From positions 1,300,240-1,337,519 of the forward strand of contig NW_020170393.1 in the NCBI RefSeq assembly GCF_000524195.1: a stretch of DNA of 37,280 bases, written 5' to 3'. Position numbers and translations under genes: made by a program. The stretch is from Echinococcus granulosus. Its lineage: Eukaryota > Platyhelminthes > Cestoda > Cyclophyllidea > Taeniidae. The notes under the pieces are model-generated. The model ran no database searches and had not been told where the DNA came from. It saw only the letters and a list, made by a program, of their open reading frames with translations. This document shows positions 11,775 to 21,690 of the stretch, one piece after another (position 1 is the stretch's first letter; every line of letters starts with the position of its first letter).

Positions 11775-11943
11775 GTGTTGTCTCTATCATCATTGTGAAT
11801 TTAGCGTATCAGTATGAATTCCTCGAGCGTAGGGAGCACCTGGTCGTTACGCCGCTCACCGACCGGTGTTACAAACGCCCAATATGAGCTTCAGTGGGGT
11901 ACCAACTGGACGGGTAGGAACAGGCAAGACAGAGACTGTAAAG
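11775..11943 (+). pseudogene. DNAH5/8-like: Dynein AAA1 exon relic with P-loop
   Basis: AYQYEFLERREHLVVTPLTD, then RCY, matches the family motif YQNEFL...LVITPLTDRCY at the linker-AAA1 border. About 13 bases are lost after RCY, shifting the frame into NMSFSGVPTGRVGTGKTETV. The Walker A core GTGKTET is preserved, although the family GPAGTGKT has become GRVGTGKT. AAA1 is the main ATP hydrolysis site of the motor. The next dinucleotide after AAG is GT (11944), a possible donor. Confidence 0.93.
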
Positions 11944-12261
11944 GTGCGCCCTGATTCTTTTATTTACCTTATTAGGAAGATAAAGAACTTAATGAAATAT
12001 GGGGGCTGTACTTTGAGAAAAGCCGAAAATTACGACAAGTTTTCGTTTCTTCCGGTATTGCCAAAAGAGCATGAAAGATGTAGACATTCAATATTGTGTT
12101 TTTAGGTCCATAGACTTGCATATTTTAGATACCTACCGTCAGATTTAGCCAATTAATTAAAAATAGGCAACTCTTGCAACTATAACTTCTACTTAGTATT
12201 TTTTTCTACAAGGTTGTTCCAAAACTTCATGCATTCCATTTCTAACTCATCAATTTGGTGC

Positions 12262-12538
12262 ATGGCATTGCTGATGCCCAGGCCAATAAGTACTAGTTTT
12301 CTACTACCCAGATTAGATAAATTTTCGCGGTCCAAGACACATTTTTAATGGACTCGTACAATGTAGCCTTTGGAGTTGCTTTGAGGAGTTCAACTGAATT
12401 AGACTTATTGCCCTCTCGATGGCTGCTGAACAGATCACTATCGTGCTCTTCGTCGAACGCAATCAGAAGTTCAACTTTGCCTATTCGGGTGAAGATGTTA
12501 TTACACCGAATTTCGAATTGGGTATCTTCACCACTATG
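12262..12538 (+). pseudogene. DNAH5/8-like: Dynein AAA1 Walker B exon relic
   Basis: A damaged start (NKY*FSTTQ for KYVVVFNCSDQ) is followed by a clear frame from 12341: IFNGLVQCSLWSCFEEFN*I, then MAAEQITIVLF and VITPNFELGIFTTM. The family has [29 protein letters not shown] and MNPEFGLFLTMNPG. The Walker B CFDEF has become CFEEF, and Arg of FNRI is a TGA at 12395. The exon stops at the TM of LTMNP, followed by GT at 12539. Confidence 0.88.
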
Positions 12539-12631
12539 GTTTTTTTATTCCCATATTCAGCAAAATAATATTTGAAATCTTTTATGACCAAAAGTGACCA
12601 AAGTGCCTCCGTTTTACTGTATTTTCTAAAA

Positions 12632-12830
12632 AATATCCTAGCTATGCGTTTTGGCAGGAGCTGCTGCAAAAGCTAAAGGCGGACTTTCAACCGGTGGTGA
12701 TGATGGCGCCAGATCGACTCACCATCATCATCTGCGTCACAATGGCCTCTTGTGGTTTTGTTGACAATCGCACTCTTGTCAAAAGTTTTGCCACCTCCGC
12801 AACCTTTGCGATGAACAGCTCAGCAACTAG
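12632..12830 (+). pseudogene. DNAH5/8-like: Dynein AAA1 exon relic (PDR / sensor region)
   Basis: One open frame reads YPSYAFWQELLQKLKADFQP, then VVMMAPDRLTII and MASCGFVDNRTLVKSF. The family pattern is [30 protein letters not shown] and LASCGFIDNVVLARKFF. It has no stop and no frameshift over about 65 codons, yet NPGYAGR has lost key residues. GTATTG follows at 12831. Confidence 0.88.
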
Positions 12831-13284
12831 GTATTGTATATGAACCCCCAATTCGTCAATCAGTCAAGATTTGAGCATTACAGACGTTTCAATATAAACA
12901 TCCGGATCAAAAGCAACTTCTTCGCAATATGATCAGGTCATGTAAAAGGCGCTACTCCTGATTTCTAAGAAGCTTCCATCAAAAATTAAAGTTTAAATGT
13001 TGTGAATAGAGCCCAATCAGCTAGAACACATTGTTGTCACATATAGACCCAAAGAAGTGTTTAAGGATCCGAGTTACCGCCAAGCATGTGGAAAAACAGA
13101 GGCGAAGCCGGAAAGTCGGATGTTTAAAATGTATTTCGCAAGACAAACTTGAGTAGTAGAAGGCATGGCTATGTAATATGGTACGCCTAAGATCACTACA
13201 TATAGGAACACAAGAACATCACGATGCCTATGAAATATAGAGACACTTTGATTGGAAAGACACATCTTAACGTCTTAGTATGTT

Positions 13285-13603
13285 TTGCTTTTGTTCACTA
13301 CGACTTTGGACGTTAAAATATCCTTTCAGTCCTGCGAACTCTCTGTGCAGTTCGATGAAGCAGTCCAGAGGAAAGAGATAATTAAATCGTTATGAGGGTA
13401 CTGAGAGATATGGATCTGTCGAAGTTGGTGGATCAGGATGGGCCTCTCTTTTTATTTTATGGGATCTCTTTCACTGCATAAATCTTGGACGCAATCGCAG
13501 GGATCCCAAGATTGCCGAGGCTATGCGAAACAACGCGGAGGAAATGATTATCACTGCTCACAAGCCCTGGATTCTTGAGATGTTGAAGGTTGTCCAAGAG
13601 TAG
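13285..13603 (+). pseudogene. DNAH5/8-like: Dynein AAA1-AAA2 connector exon relic
   Basis: VHYDFGR*NILSVLRTL matches VHYDFGLRNILSVLRTL, with TAA at 13314. After a TGA near 13347 the frame gives IVMRVLRDMDLSKLVDQDGP (family MRVLRDMNLSKLIDEDEP). A shift near 13510 leads to PKIAEAMRNNAEEMIITAHK, then PWILEMLKVVQE, the equivalent of [23 protein letters not shown]. TAG at 13601 closes it. Confidence 0.9.
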
Positions 13604-14954
13604 TACCAGATTTTGGGCGAAGTAGATGTGGCAAAAACTATGACGATGAGGACTAGATAAGTTAAAATACTTTGAAGAAACCAAATTAAATCCGATTTTG
13701 ACGATGCACATTCTTGTATCCAAAAATAGAAAATAGAAAATTTTCCTCTCGGACTTTCAACCAAATACTATCAGTTGTAGTTTGGCACTGGTGTGTGAAG
13801 TAGTCAAACTTAAATTGCCTTTTTGCAAAAGAAATTCCAGAAAATCCAATTGAACACCAAGCACGTTAAAATAATCGTCATCACCGCCAACCACCTATTC
13901 TTCCATCGCAAGGCACAAGTCTGCTGAGAATTTCAACTTTCTAAAACGTTTTGCCAGTTTCTCCCCACGCATGCACATAGAGAGCGAAGACAGTCTTACG
14001 AGGATGCAGGAAAGGTTTCCTTGGAAGGGTGGATTGGTGCCGACAGCTGTTTACCTCCTGTCTTACACAAGCACTCAGGGAAGTTTGTCCACCCACTTTT
14101 AACCTCACTTAGCAATCATGTATTTTTAATGAAAGAAACGAGTATTTATCTTGTGAGTGTCAACTTCATTAGACATTCAGAGTGTTATGTAACTTAAATA
14201 GGTAATAACAAAGAAGGCTCCAAGGGCTTCTGCACACATAGATTGGAAAATCTAATTGCGATTAAGAAAAAAAATTTGGCGGTCATTGGCTTCTAAACTA
14301 CATACACTGTTTTTTGAGATTTCAATTGACAATTTACACTCCATATTCACCTGATGTAGTTTCGCGCAAACTTCCACCTATCCTTGGGCAAATTATACAC
14401 AATTGTTGATAATTTAAACAACAAGACAAAAATTAGACTAGGAAATTTATGGCGTTGACTTAAAAAGTACTCAAGGCTATTTTGTGATCATTTTTTTAGT
14501 ATGTATCTCAGCAACAGAAATACATTGCAATATAATATATTACCGAGTTTCTCGCATTTTTAGTTAGGTACGGTGGATGGAAATTTTTTGTCTTAACTTT
14601 CAAAAACAAAAAGGCGTTTCTTGCATGTGCAATTTTATTTGACATAAAGCGAGGACATCTTGGTGGCCCACTGCTAATCCTACCGGTTCGAAATTGCATT
14701 TATAGTAACCATGGGACTCATGGAAACGATTGTTCCCCTAAATAGCAACCTGATACTTTTGGGTATTAAATGTACAATTAGTTTTAATCACCATTTAAGC
14801 ATTTTCATGCCCTGTCAACACAACAACTTTGGTCCCCTTCGGTAAGCAAATTGAAGTCAGAAAGTGTGAATCTACTAAAATCACTTAAAAATTGCATTTT
14901 CATGCATTCGCCTCTTTAACGGATTCATCATCAATGATGCTTTCAGCTATACAA
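13604..14954. other. Intron-like stretch, no gene recognised
   Basis: AT-rich sequence between the AAA1 and AAA2 pieces. Only short ORFs without similarity were seen, and no R1 copy. Confidence 0.5.
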
Positions 14955-15431
14955 AAAATGGAAAGTCCGTCATGGGCTGATGATTTTGGTCCCTTTTCTT
15001 GGAAAGGATGAAGTGCGAGTTGTTGCTGAAGACTCTCTCCGAAGTGGACGAGGTGTGACGCGAGGTCCACTTCAGTCCCAAGGTCATTACAATCTCGTAG
15101 ATGTTTCGGGTGTTCAGATGTCATGACTACCGACTGAACCGGCGGCAGCTTCTCTGCGTTGTGGAGGTGAACTACACGAATGAAGTCCGAAGGGCACTCC
15201 TGGCTCATAATTGAAGGACCCACGCACGCGATTTGGACTTCAAATCTGGACTCTAAGCTGAATGACAACATGACTCTCATCCTTGTCATTGGCGATTTCA
15301 TTCCGGTGGCGTCTAGGTGTAAAATTCTATTTGAGGTGGGCATTGTGGACAACGTATTACCAACAACAATGTTATTCAATAGAATGGTTTCCACCAGCTT
15401 GTCTACTATAAACTGGGAACCATTAATCACG
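14955..15431 (+). pseudogene. DNAH5/8-like: Dynein AAA2 exon relic
   Basis: VRHGLMILVPFLGKDE at 14965 matches VRHGMMTLGPSGAGKTT: the P-loop has lost its Gly frame and both Thr, and only GK remains. A shift leads to VHFSPKVITIS*MF (family NPKAITAPQMFG; TAG at 15098 replaces Gln). From about 15197 a third frame reads HSWLIIEGPTHAIW, then LNDNMTLILVIGDFIPVASR, CKILFEVGIVDN and a degraded sensor segment ending NWEPLI. The family has LDGPVDAIWIENLN...DDNKTLTLANGDRIPM...DNASPATVSR. The invariant ATVSR is destroyed. A 191-codon antisense ORF over this exon is a shadow. Confidence 0.93.
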
Positions 15432-15599
15432 GTGGGCAGGCGATATCTTGTTTGTTCCCAATTGCAAATTAGCATGATTGTGAGTCGATTTGATATAAAC
15501 TAAGGCCATTTTTTCTCCTGTGTATTTTTGAAGACCTAGATCAAACTGCATCTCAAGCCCCAAAGGACAAGATTCACAGAACTGGCTGTCGCTACTCTC

Positions 15600-15850
15600 T
15601 TACCAATAATTAAATTCGTCACATGGAAAGTTCAGGCGAATATGCCCTTCCTGGAGGTGTTTTACTTGGTCCATTTTGGCGTTTTTTTGACGCTGACTCC
15701 ACTCCCAAGATTACAGAGGCTTAAGGAATTGTCCTTTTTTTCTGCTTCTACGTGGTCTCTTGGCGCTCTTTTGGGGAGAGTCAAAGTTGACGAACACTTA
15801 CGGAACACCGTGGTGATTGGAAGGCTTCTTGTGCTATTACCAACGATTTA
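15600..15850 (+). pseudogene. DNAH5/8-like: Dynein AAA2-AAA3 exon relic
   Basis: One frame reads KFVTWKVQANMPFLEV and then LKELSFFSASTWSLGALLGR and KVDEHLRNTV. The family segment is AFVITQSINMLQGLI followed by LGRLFVFALLWSAGALLELD. The WS-GA-L motif is the anchor. The intervening residues are altered and slightly shortened. The R1 repeat begins about 20 bases downstream. Confidence 0.72.
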
Positions 15851-15869
15851 AAGCAAAGCAGTCACTGTA

Positions 15870-16017
15870 GCGTCCCGAGACCTCCCTGAAGAGGAGAGAA
15901 GACAATACTCGGGCAGAATATATATTCAGCGCAGGGAGAGTGCTTGGGCTACTGGCATGGCCCAAAGGTCAGCCCACCCAGCGAGGTACAAGGAGGCTAG
16001 TTCAAAGTACAAAAGTG
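15870..16017 (+). repeat. R1 repeat copy 1
   Basis: It shows the family landmarks in order: CCCTGAAGA (about 15884), ACAATACTCGGGCAGAATAT, GCAGGGAGAG, TGCTTGGGCTACTGGCATGG, GGTCAGCCCACCCAGCGAG, GTACAAGGAGGCTAGTTC. It ends right before the relic exon at 16018, so the insertion touches the exon edge. Not recognised as a named element. Confidence 0.65.
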
Positions 16018-16110
16018 GTGCCTCACCAGTACCGAGGGATAAACCACCATCGTATTACAGTTACTACCTTTGACTGCAGGGTCGATTACCAACGTGATGA
16101 GTTAATGCCG
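16018..16110 (+). pseudogene. Dynein AAA3 lead-in exon relic
   Basis: The frame RDKPPSYYSYYL*LQGRL resembles the family stretch [20 protein letters not shown] before AAA3 (Pro-Pro, then an aromatic-rich FDYYV, then a G). A TGA lies at 16071. Order and spacing support the call, but the piece is short. Confidence 0.45.
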
Positions 16111-16384
16111 AGTGGTTTTTGAATGGGATATGGGGCTAGATTGCTGCCAATTAAATGTTCGTGCCAGGTGTCACGTCAATGTCACCTCTTCAAATTTCTC
16201 TGAAGTGGGACTAGGTCTACATTTCCGACCAGAATTTTGGCATTTAAAATAACATTAAAATAACATTGCCAATTGAATTACAACTTGCAAGGTATAAGGC
16301 CATCCACGAGAATGGAAACCTGTTTTAGGGCGTTGGGACTATCGGGGATCGTCAGTGTCAAGTTACAACTATCCTAAATGAAGA

Positions 16385-16557
16385 TACGTGGAGTTTAAGT
16401 GAGTGCTGATGCCGAGTTTCTGATACAAAATGTTTGAAGACACCGATCCGTTCTATCCTACTCTTCGATGAACGGGGCACAACCATGACTATCACAATCA
16501 ACAAGCATAGGCAGTCTTTCAAGGAAGAAATTGATATCCTCAAGAACTGTAATTTAT
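16385..16557 (+). pseudogene. DNAH5/8-like: Dynein AAA3 P-loop exon relic
   Basis: SADAEFLIQNV matches NVRTDFLIQTI. After a shift at a TGA near 16434, KTPIRSILLFDERGTTMTIT follows, matching QGKAVLLIGEQGTAKTVII. The AAA3 Walker A GEQGTAKT has become DERGTTMT, so the catalytic Lys is gone. In active dynein AAA3 nucleotide state gates AAA1. The frame ends near EEIDILKN, corresponding to CHMIKSLN. Confidence 0.8.
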
Positions 16558-16639
16558 AATGTCCAATCTTCAGGTTCTTATACATTTCGGTTTTGGTGCA
16601 TAAGTCTAGGAAACATCAAATATCACTGGAGTGAGTCCA

Positions 16640-16690
16640 AAAAAATTCATTGCATCACCTTCAGACCTCCATGGAAACCTTCATGGGCAA
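16640..16690 (+). pseudogene. Short dynein AAA3 exon relic
   Basis: LQTSMETFMGK aligns with the family MFQRTIESYVDKR, following remnants of NFSSATTP. GTAAGT at 16691 is a good donor. The piece is small but lies exactly between the AAA3 P-loop and Walker B pieces. Confidence 0.55.
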
Positions 16691-16711
16691 GTAAGTGGAC
16701 TTTGCTTTCAG

Positions 16712-16893
16712 TCCTCTATGGAGTAAAAGCTAGCCATCTTCATTGGCGGCATCGGTACGATGGTGGTGAACGAGTGGGTTGATGAGGTGGGCAAAGAAAT
16801 CGTGCGACGCACCAAGGAGTGCGGCGGTTCCTACAGTCTCCGCAAATCAGGTGAATTCATCACTTGTGAAGTCACCTCCTTCACCAATCATTA
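16712..16893 (+). pseudogene. DNAH5/8-like: Dynein AAA3 Walker B exon relic
   Basis: It follows a CTTTCAG acceptor. AIFIGGIGTMVVNEWVDEVG, then KEIVRRTKECGGSYSLRKSG and EF match [20 protein letters not shown] and [20 protein letters not shown] without gaps. The Walker B IDDVNMP has become IGGIGTM. A frameshift near 16730 and a TAG near 16891 complete the damage. Confidence 0.88.
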
Positions 16894-17453
16894 GAGAATG
16901 ACAAAACTGCTTCCATACAGTTAGTGGTCAATGTAAAGTGGCGTAGCCTAACATGTCCACACGCCATTTTTAATTGCGTAGTTTGGAAAGTTGCCATTAA
17001 CGTATTGATGCTTTTCAATAAATGACTTTTCAATTAATTGCTTAGATTGTTGGACCTAAGCAACCAAAAAAGGCTGTAAGTGCTTTTGCTACTTCTGTAG
17101 GGGAAAGTGGGAGTTATATACTCGCCCATAAGCACTCAAAATTAATGTCTATTTGATGAGTCGTCGCGTGCTGTGCCTTCGCTCATTATTTTGTCAACTA
17201 TGAAATCCCCATCCCTCGTTAACTGCTCACACAACTACCTATTAATTTCCCTCCATTTTAATTGGAGCAGGCCATGGAGAAGAGGATTTCTCCTTCTCAT
17301 TTTCCACAGAAAAACCAAAATTGTTTATGCTCACTTGATTTTGCTTGAAAAAGGTAAAATAAACAGCGTTGTTGAAGCTTTGCATTCCATTACGGTAGAG
17401 TAATAAAGTCGAAATCTGCTTTTGCTACCGTAACATTCTCCTCGCCACTTAAG
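16894..17453. other. Intron-like stretch, no gene recognised
   Basis: AT-rich. A 76-codon ORF at 17173-17403 has no recognisable motif. Confidence 0.5.
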
Positions 17454-17775
17454 TTCATATCAGCGATGGTAACTCCCGATGGTGGCCGAAATTACATTCC
17501 TCCACGTCTGAAGTATCACTTCTGCATGTTCATTTGCAGTCTGCCTAATGACGCCTCAATAGACACCATCTTCGCCATAATCGCAATGAGGCACTTTTCC
17601 ATGGAGCGTGACTTCACCCAAAAAATTTAAGAGCTGATCATTACCCTTGTCCAACTAACAGAACTCATTTGGGCTTCTGTGGAAGCTAAGATGCTTCCAA
17701 CCCTTTGAAGCTTTCATCACATCTTTAATCAACGCCATCTCAGCTGCATATGGAGAGGCAACACCACTCATACAA
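17454..17775 (+). pseudogene. DNAH5/8-like: Dynein AAA3 C-terminal exon relic
   Basis: FISAMVTPDGGRNYIPPRLK, then YHFCMFICSLPNDASIDTIF match [20 protein letters not shown] and [20 protein letters not shown]. After TAA at 17628 the same frame continues to EAKMLPTL. TGA at 17706 is followed by SFHHIFNQRHLSCIWRG (family KFHYVFNLRDLSRVWQG). About 100 codons stay in one frame, so the damage is mainly point changes. This is among the clearest pieces in the window. Confidence 0.93.
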
Positions 17776-17852
17776 GCGAAGTTCAAGTGTCTACTTATAA
17801 GTTACTTCAGTAGGTAGTTACAGTCGAACGTGTTTGGTGCTTTCTCAAGCAG

Positions 17853-17995
17853 GTATTCTGAACTCGCAAACACTTGATCCGCCTGTTAAGAATCGAGCTC
17901 ACTCATATGTTAATGGATAAAGTGACCAGTCTGGAGGGCAAATCATGGTTTGCTGACAATCTATAGCAGCAGACGGCTGGTCTTTTTTGGGGAAG
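17853..17995 (+). pseudogene. DNAH5/8-like: Dynein AAA3-AAA4 exon relic
   Basis: It lies between a CAAGCAG acceptor and GTATGA at 17996. The frame reads TRKHLIRLLRIELTHMLMDK, then SWFADNL*QQ. It corresponds to [20 protein letters not shown] and TWFDKALVSLVEEE. TAG lies at 17964. Confidence 0.72.
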
Positions 17996-18134
17996 GTATG
18001 AACTCTGTGCTGAATCAAAATACCTCGTTCTGCGATTTTACTGGAGCTTTATTTAAGGCCCATGTAATTTTAGACGAATTTAAACTGTCATATACTGATG
18101 TTTTTGAGCATCTCAGGAGATGATTTTTTTCCAT

Positions 18135-18172
18135 TTAATGCATTCGCTATTAGCGTCACATATTTGTGACGC
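18135..18172 (+). repeat. Palindromic dispersed repeat, copy A
   Basis: A perfect 8-bp inverted repeat GCGTCACA-TATT-TGTGACGC at 18153-18172 is preceded by TTAATGCATTCGCTATTA. About 83% of 36 bases match copy B near 26.2 kb in the opposite orientation. It may be the end of a decayed transposon. Confidence 0.65.
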
Positions 18173-18734
18173 CTTGGTTTATTACCAAAGCCCAGCTTCA
18201 CCACTATGGGACCTCTGTTTTATCATTTTATAACACATTTGCAGGCTGTATAGTGATTCTTACTCTACTCTATATTCATTTTTTTACAACGGTGGATTCC
18301 TGGATCACGTCCGCTGAACTCGTAAGTCTCTTTGGACGCCTGACAAAAACACAAAAGAAAATACTAATTGACTGCTTCGTAAAACTATTGAGCCAGCCAC
18401 TAGGAGGATCTCACTGTCCTTTTCAACCAAAAGTTCTTTTACACAGAGGAGATATACATGACTACAGCAGCACGTGGAACTACACTTCAAGGATTTATAA
18501 TTGGGCATTTTATTATTCATTCGTGCTTTGCTCCACGAAAAGTCAAACCTTTTTTGGCAACAAAATCAATCCACCTGCCAGCATTTTGAACCGCTGCCTT
18601 TATTTCCCTTCGACGATGTGTCCGCATACACGAAACCCCAAGGGAAATCATGCAGCTGAGCAACTGGGATTTGGAGATTTCCATGTATGGCTAAAATTCA
18701 CACATTCTAAGCTGAAGAATTTAGCAGTATAAAG
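18173..18734. other. Open but unrecognised stretch
   Basis: A 188-codon + strand ORF (18166-18732) covers this stretch. It has no family motif, its composition looks random, and it starts inside the palindromic repeat. The AAA3-AAA4 junction of dynein should lie here but is not visible. Confidence 0.4.
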
Positions 18735-18880
18735 AACTAAATTATTTGAGGAGATTCAGTTGTGATAATGCATCTTGATGTGGGGAAAAATCCAAACAGC
18801 GGATGACACTGGGAACCAAGAAACAGCCACAAGTGCAGCTTTACCATCAACGTTTGCTTCTTCGCTCTGCTTTTTTTAAT
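18735..18880 (+). pseudogene. Dynein AAA4 P-loop scrap
   Basis: CILMWG, then (after a shift) EKSKQRMTLGT, then (after a second shift of two bases) CSFTINV align with ALLVG, GGSGKQSLTRL and VSFQITL. Spacing between the KQ and SFQI anchors is 37 bases against an expected 39. The P-loop Gly residues are lost. The rest of AAA4 is not seen. Confidence 0.5.
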
Positions 18881-18944
18881 ACCCATATGAGTTGGCTGGA
18901 CCTCTGATTGACTCATAAAAAATGCCTCATAAATGGTGGAGAGA

Positions 18945-18957
18945 GGGGGGGGGGGGG
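18945..18957. repeat. Poly-G run (13 G)
   Basis: Thirteen consecutive G preceded by GGAGAGA. It could form a G-quadruplex with neighbouring G, and it is a place where an assembly may be off by a base. Confidence 0.9.
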
Positions 18958-19673
18958 AAGATTTAAAAATAGACTAAGCATTTGTCAGAGAGGTTTTTGT
19001 GCCCCCACATCTTGTCTGCGTTCATGCAGCCTTTTATGACATTGCTTTGAAGGCAAGAATGCTGTATTTTAGTTGTCTTCATTTATTCATTCACAGAAGT
19101 TGAAAGATTCGTTGTTTACTTTACAGTCAGTGCTACTTCCTCCACGTATAGCTATTCCACTTTCTCGACAGAGAGTTAAGTTTCACTTGACTTAGTCAAA
19201 ACTCAACTCTGACTTACCTGTCAGTAGGTGCCTGCAGGGAGTGGAACCTCTTTATGCAGGCCATCTGATGAATTAAAAAACATGCCTAGAAGAGGTGTTG
19301 CAAACGGCCTCTGCAACCCTCCCTGTGAGAAGAGTAAAATGCTAACGTTAAAGACGTCTGTGCTTTGCGTTCTCTGATGGTCAATTGCATTGCCTCAAGA
19401 GGAAATCTCTCAGTGGTCGCTTGAAGGCGACAATTGGAAAATGCAAAACGAGTAACATATTTTGAAGAAAATTTTAAAAAAATGGAATATACTAACTCGG
19501 CTATATTTTACGTGAGGTATCTTGATGGTAATAGCATGGACGATATATATCCCACAGCAAAAATTTACCAAAATCAAACGATACATTTAAAAATTCATCA
19601 AAAATTTCCTTAAATATGTACAACAGGAAATGGAGATTTACCTAAAGAAAAGGCTGAATTAATGGTGAATTGC
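18958..19673. other. Intron-like stretch, no gene recognised
   Basis: No dynein similarity. The C-terminal half of AAA4 would be expected here but is missing. Confidence 0.5.
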
Positions 19674-19775
19674 AGCACCTCAAGACTGTCCTGACGACAA
19701 AAGCAGGCACAATACTGGAGCAGAATATGCACTGCAGATGTAGATAAGGACTTGGGGGCTGTTGGCATGCCCCGG
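19674..19775 (+). repeat. R1 repeat copy 2 (5' part)
   Basis: It starts at GCACCTCAAGACT, with CCTGACGA, then GCACAATACTGGAGCAGAAT, GGGGCTGTTGGCATGCCCCG. The distal part of the family is missing. The relic stalk exon begins about 15 bases downstream, so the repeat may have cut the exon edge. Confidence 0.55.
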
Positions 19776-19789
19776 AGTTTCAATGCTTT

Positions 19790-20983
19790 TCTTAAGCAAA
19801 AAAAGGATGCGATATTGGTGCTCTTGCTGGTTTACGGCGGAAAATACACTGAACTGACAGACATGGCACACCGTATGGATATGGGTGCTAGTAGGCTTTA
19901 GGAGGCAGTAGAGTTCATTGCCTTCCATAAAACCGAACTTGTGGTGACTGAAGAGGTCCTAAAAGAGGCAAATCACCCCTCTAATCAGGTTTTCCAACTC
20001 GTCTTTTAGGATACGGAGACCGCCACTGACGCCAGTCTTGTATCAAAGTGCTTAAACACCGGTGGGAGGGGATCGTCCAATCCAAGGAGAAGAGCAGTGA
20101 GGAGGCCCAAGTAAAGTTGGTGGCTACACAGCCATCCCTGAAAGAGGCCAAAGAGGCTCTCATTACCATCAGAGTCGGCGACACTGCCGCTGTTTACAAG
20201 TTGCCGAGACTACCAATTCTGATCATGCTCATCATGGTCTGCGACGAAATTCCCATTCATAGGCATAAGGCACTAATGCAAGTTGTCCTGAGAAACTGGG
20301 TTCCTTCACACTTTCACGGGCAGAGTCGATTCGCTTCTTGTCAGATCAGAATTACCTTACCTTGATCATTAACTATCCGAGGCATATTCCAAAGGATGAG
20401 ATGATAGACCTACTAGAGCTATACACAAGCGCACCAGACTATAAGGCGCAGAGTGCACGAAAGACTCGAGGTAATGTGGCGGGTCTGCTTCAGTGGACTC
20501 CGGCAATGGTGAAGTAATTCTTTATGGGTAAGGTGGTAGCCCCTCTACAGGATAGTTTTAAAAAATCAGAGTAACTATAAGAGAGGGCACAGGGACAACT
20601 TACAGAGATGGAAGAGGAGTTAAAAGAGGTGTTGGTAGTGTTGAATAAAGTGCAAGCGGAGCACGAAGTGGCAATGAGGTGGAAGCAGAAGCTGAAGGAA
20701 GGATGGGATTTCTGCGTTCAGCATATGGACAAGACAAATCAGTTGTTCGAGTCTTTAAATGGTGAGTTACGAGATGGAGCGAGACCTCCAGGTATCACAA
20801 ACCGATGATAGCCATGCTGACCAGCTACGCAATTGCACTGGCAGTTGCCATAACCTGCATGGGTGGGCATAATCAGACTGCCAATTCTCGGCGCCAAAGT
20901 ACGGCGTTCGCTTTCTACGACATCACACAGTGCCACAGCAAAAAAAGGGAGAGCATAGTAAAGCACTGGTGTCTTTCGTTACA
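19790..20983 (+). pseudogene. DNAH5/8-like: Dynein stalk, microtubule-binding tip and AAA5 start (large exon relic)
   Basis: AILVLLLVYGGKYTELTDMA, then HRMDMGASRL*EA match the AAA4 exit (FIQGYKFIYGEK, LANRMNTGLEKLKEA). Coiled coil 1 follows: KTELVVTEEVLKEA and SSEEAQVKLVATQPSLKEAK. The tip is then entered with LITIRVGDTAAVYKLPRLPI. After a shift near 20330 come YPRHIPKDEMIDLLELYTSA and GNVAGLLQWTPAMVK* (TAA at 20514). Coiled coil 2 (QLTEMEEELKEVLVVLNKVQ) ends in QHMDKTNQLFESLNGE. A second shift leads to WSETSRYHKPM and GGHNQ, the equivalent of WTEQS and GPFNQ at AAA5. A donor GTAAGT lies at 20984. In the motor this hairpin carries the microtubule contact. Confidence 0.93.
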
Positions 20984-21250
20984 GTAAGTGGGGTTGTGTT
21001 CAAACAGATTACTCGCCTGGATTTCCTCCTAATTAGTGAAGACAGGCTGATATTACTTTACACAGATTTTGTGCTGTAGTTACGGTCACTTTCACCAAAA
21101 TCACTGGTTTTCGGATTGTCTTACCTCCAGAATATATTATTTCTTACCGAATATGTCTGAAACAGACGGGTACTTCAATCAAACTACTCCGTGCCTAAGC
21201 ATCTACCATTAGAATTGAGTGTTTCAATGACGAAGACTGCTACAAAATCT
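20984..21250 (+). pseudogene. Possible dynein AAA5 continuation
   Basis: Fragments in several frames resemble AAA5: ITRLDFLLISED (family ASRYPLLIDPQ), RSLSPKSLVFGL then NILFLTEYV (TSLNHKYFRNHL then RPLLIEDV), VLQSNYS (VLERNFI), SVSMTKT (LYITTKL). The order is right but each piece is short and needs shifts or small gaps. If real, the GTAAGT at 20984 is a chance donor inside an exon. Confidence 0.42.
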
Positions 21251-21690
21251 AGTATTTTCTAATTTTATCAAGTTTTTTGCAATTTTTTAGTTTCATTAAA
21301 AATCCTTTCCCATCAAAATGTTTACAAACTTCTGTATTAATTCTAAATCTGTTTTCATGAAGTCTCTCTCAAATTTGTCATCAGATCTGAGATATGACTT
21401 CATTCAACTCAAAAATGAGATTTTTCCTAAAATATCCAGCAAAATCCCCATCCTTTTGTGTTTTATTTAAAATCTTACTAAAAAGTAAGTATGAGTTTTG
21501 TTTTTCTGGAACAAAACCTAGTTTGTTTTGTCGATTATCATCATCAAACAGGTTGCCCTTTTATGGCATTTCCATCGTGAATCTTCTTTGTGATCAACTA
21601 ATTATTTCACAAAACCTAGGAGGCGGAAATCATTCACACGAAAAGGATGTTCTTCAACAGTAAACCACAAAAAATAACGGAAACTATCGT
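21251..21690. other. AT-rich stretch, no gene recognised
   Basis: Long T and A runs; an 89-codon ORF at 21394-21663 without recognisable motif. Confidence 0.5.

Noticed and set aside
13604..13650. GRSRCGKNY-like reading just after the AAA1-AAA2 exon as the AAA2 P-loop
   Set aside because: A better and ordered P-loop remnant (VRHGLMILVPFLGKDE) lies at 14,965, followed directly by the rest of AAA2.
14977..15010. Hammerhead ribozyme core (CTGATGA followed by GAAA)
   Set aside because: The CTGATGA is part of the dynein AAA2 reading, and no stem II pairing joins it to a downstream GAAA. A similar CTGAAGACGAA in R1 lacks the required core.
14900..15475. 191-codon minus-strand ORF, the longest in the window
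   Set aside because: It is antisense to the AAA2 exon relic, whose + strand reading matches the dynein family. The minus product has no recognisable domain.
18166..18732. 188-codon plus-strand ORF
   Set aside because: No motif, random-looking composition, and a start inside a palindromic repeat. It may be a chance opening, so it is not called a gene.
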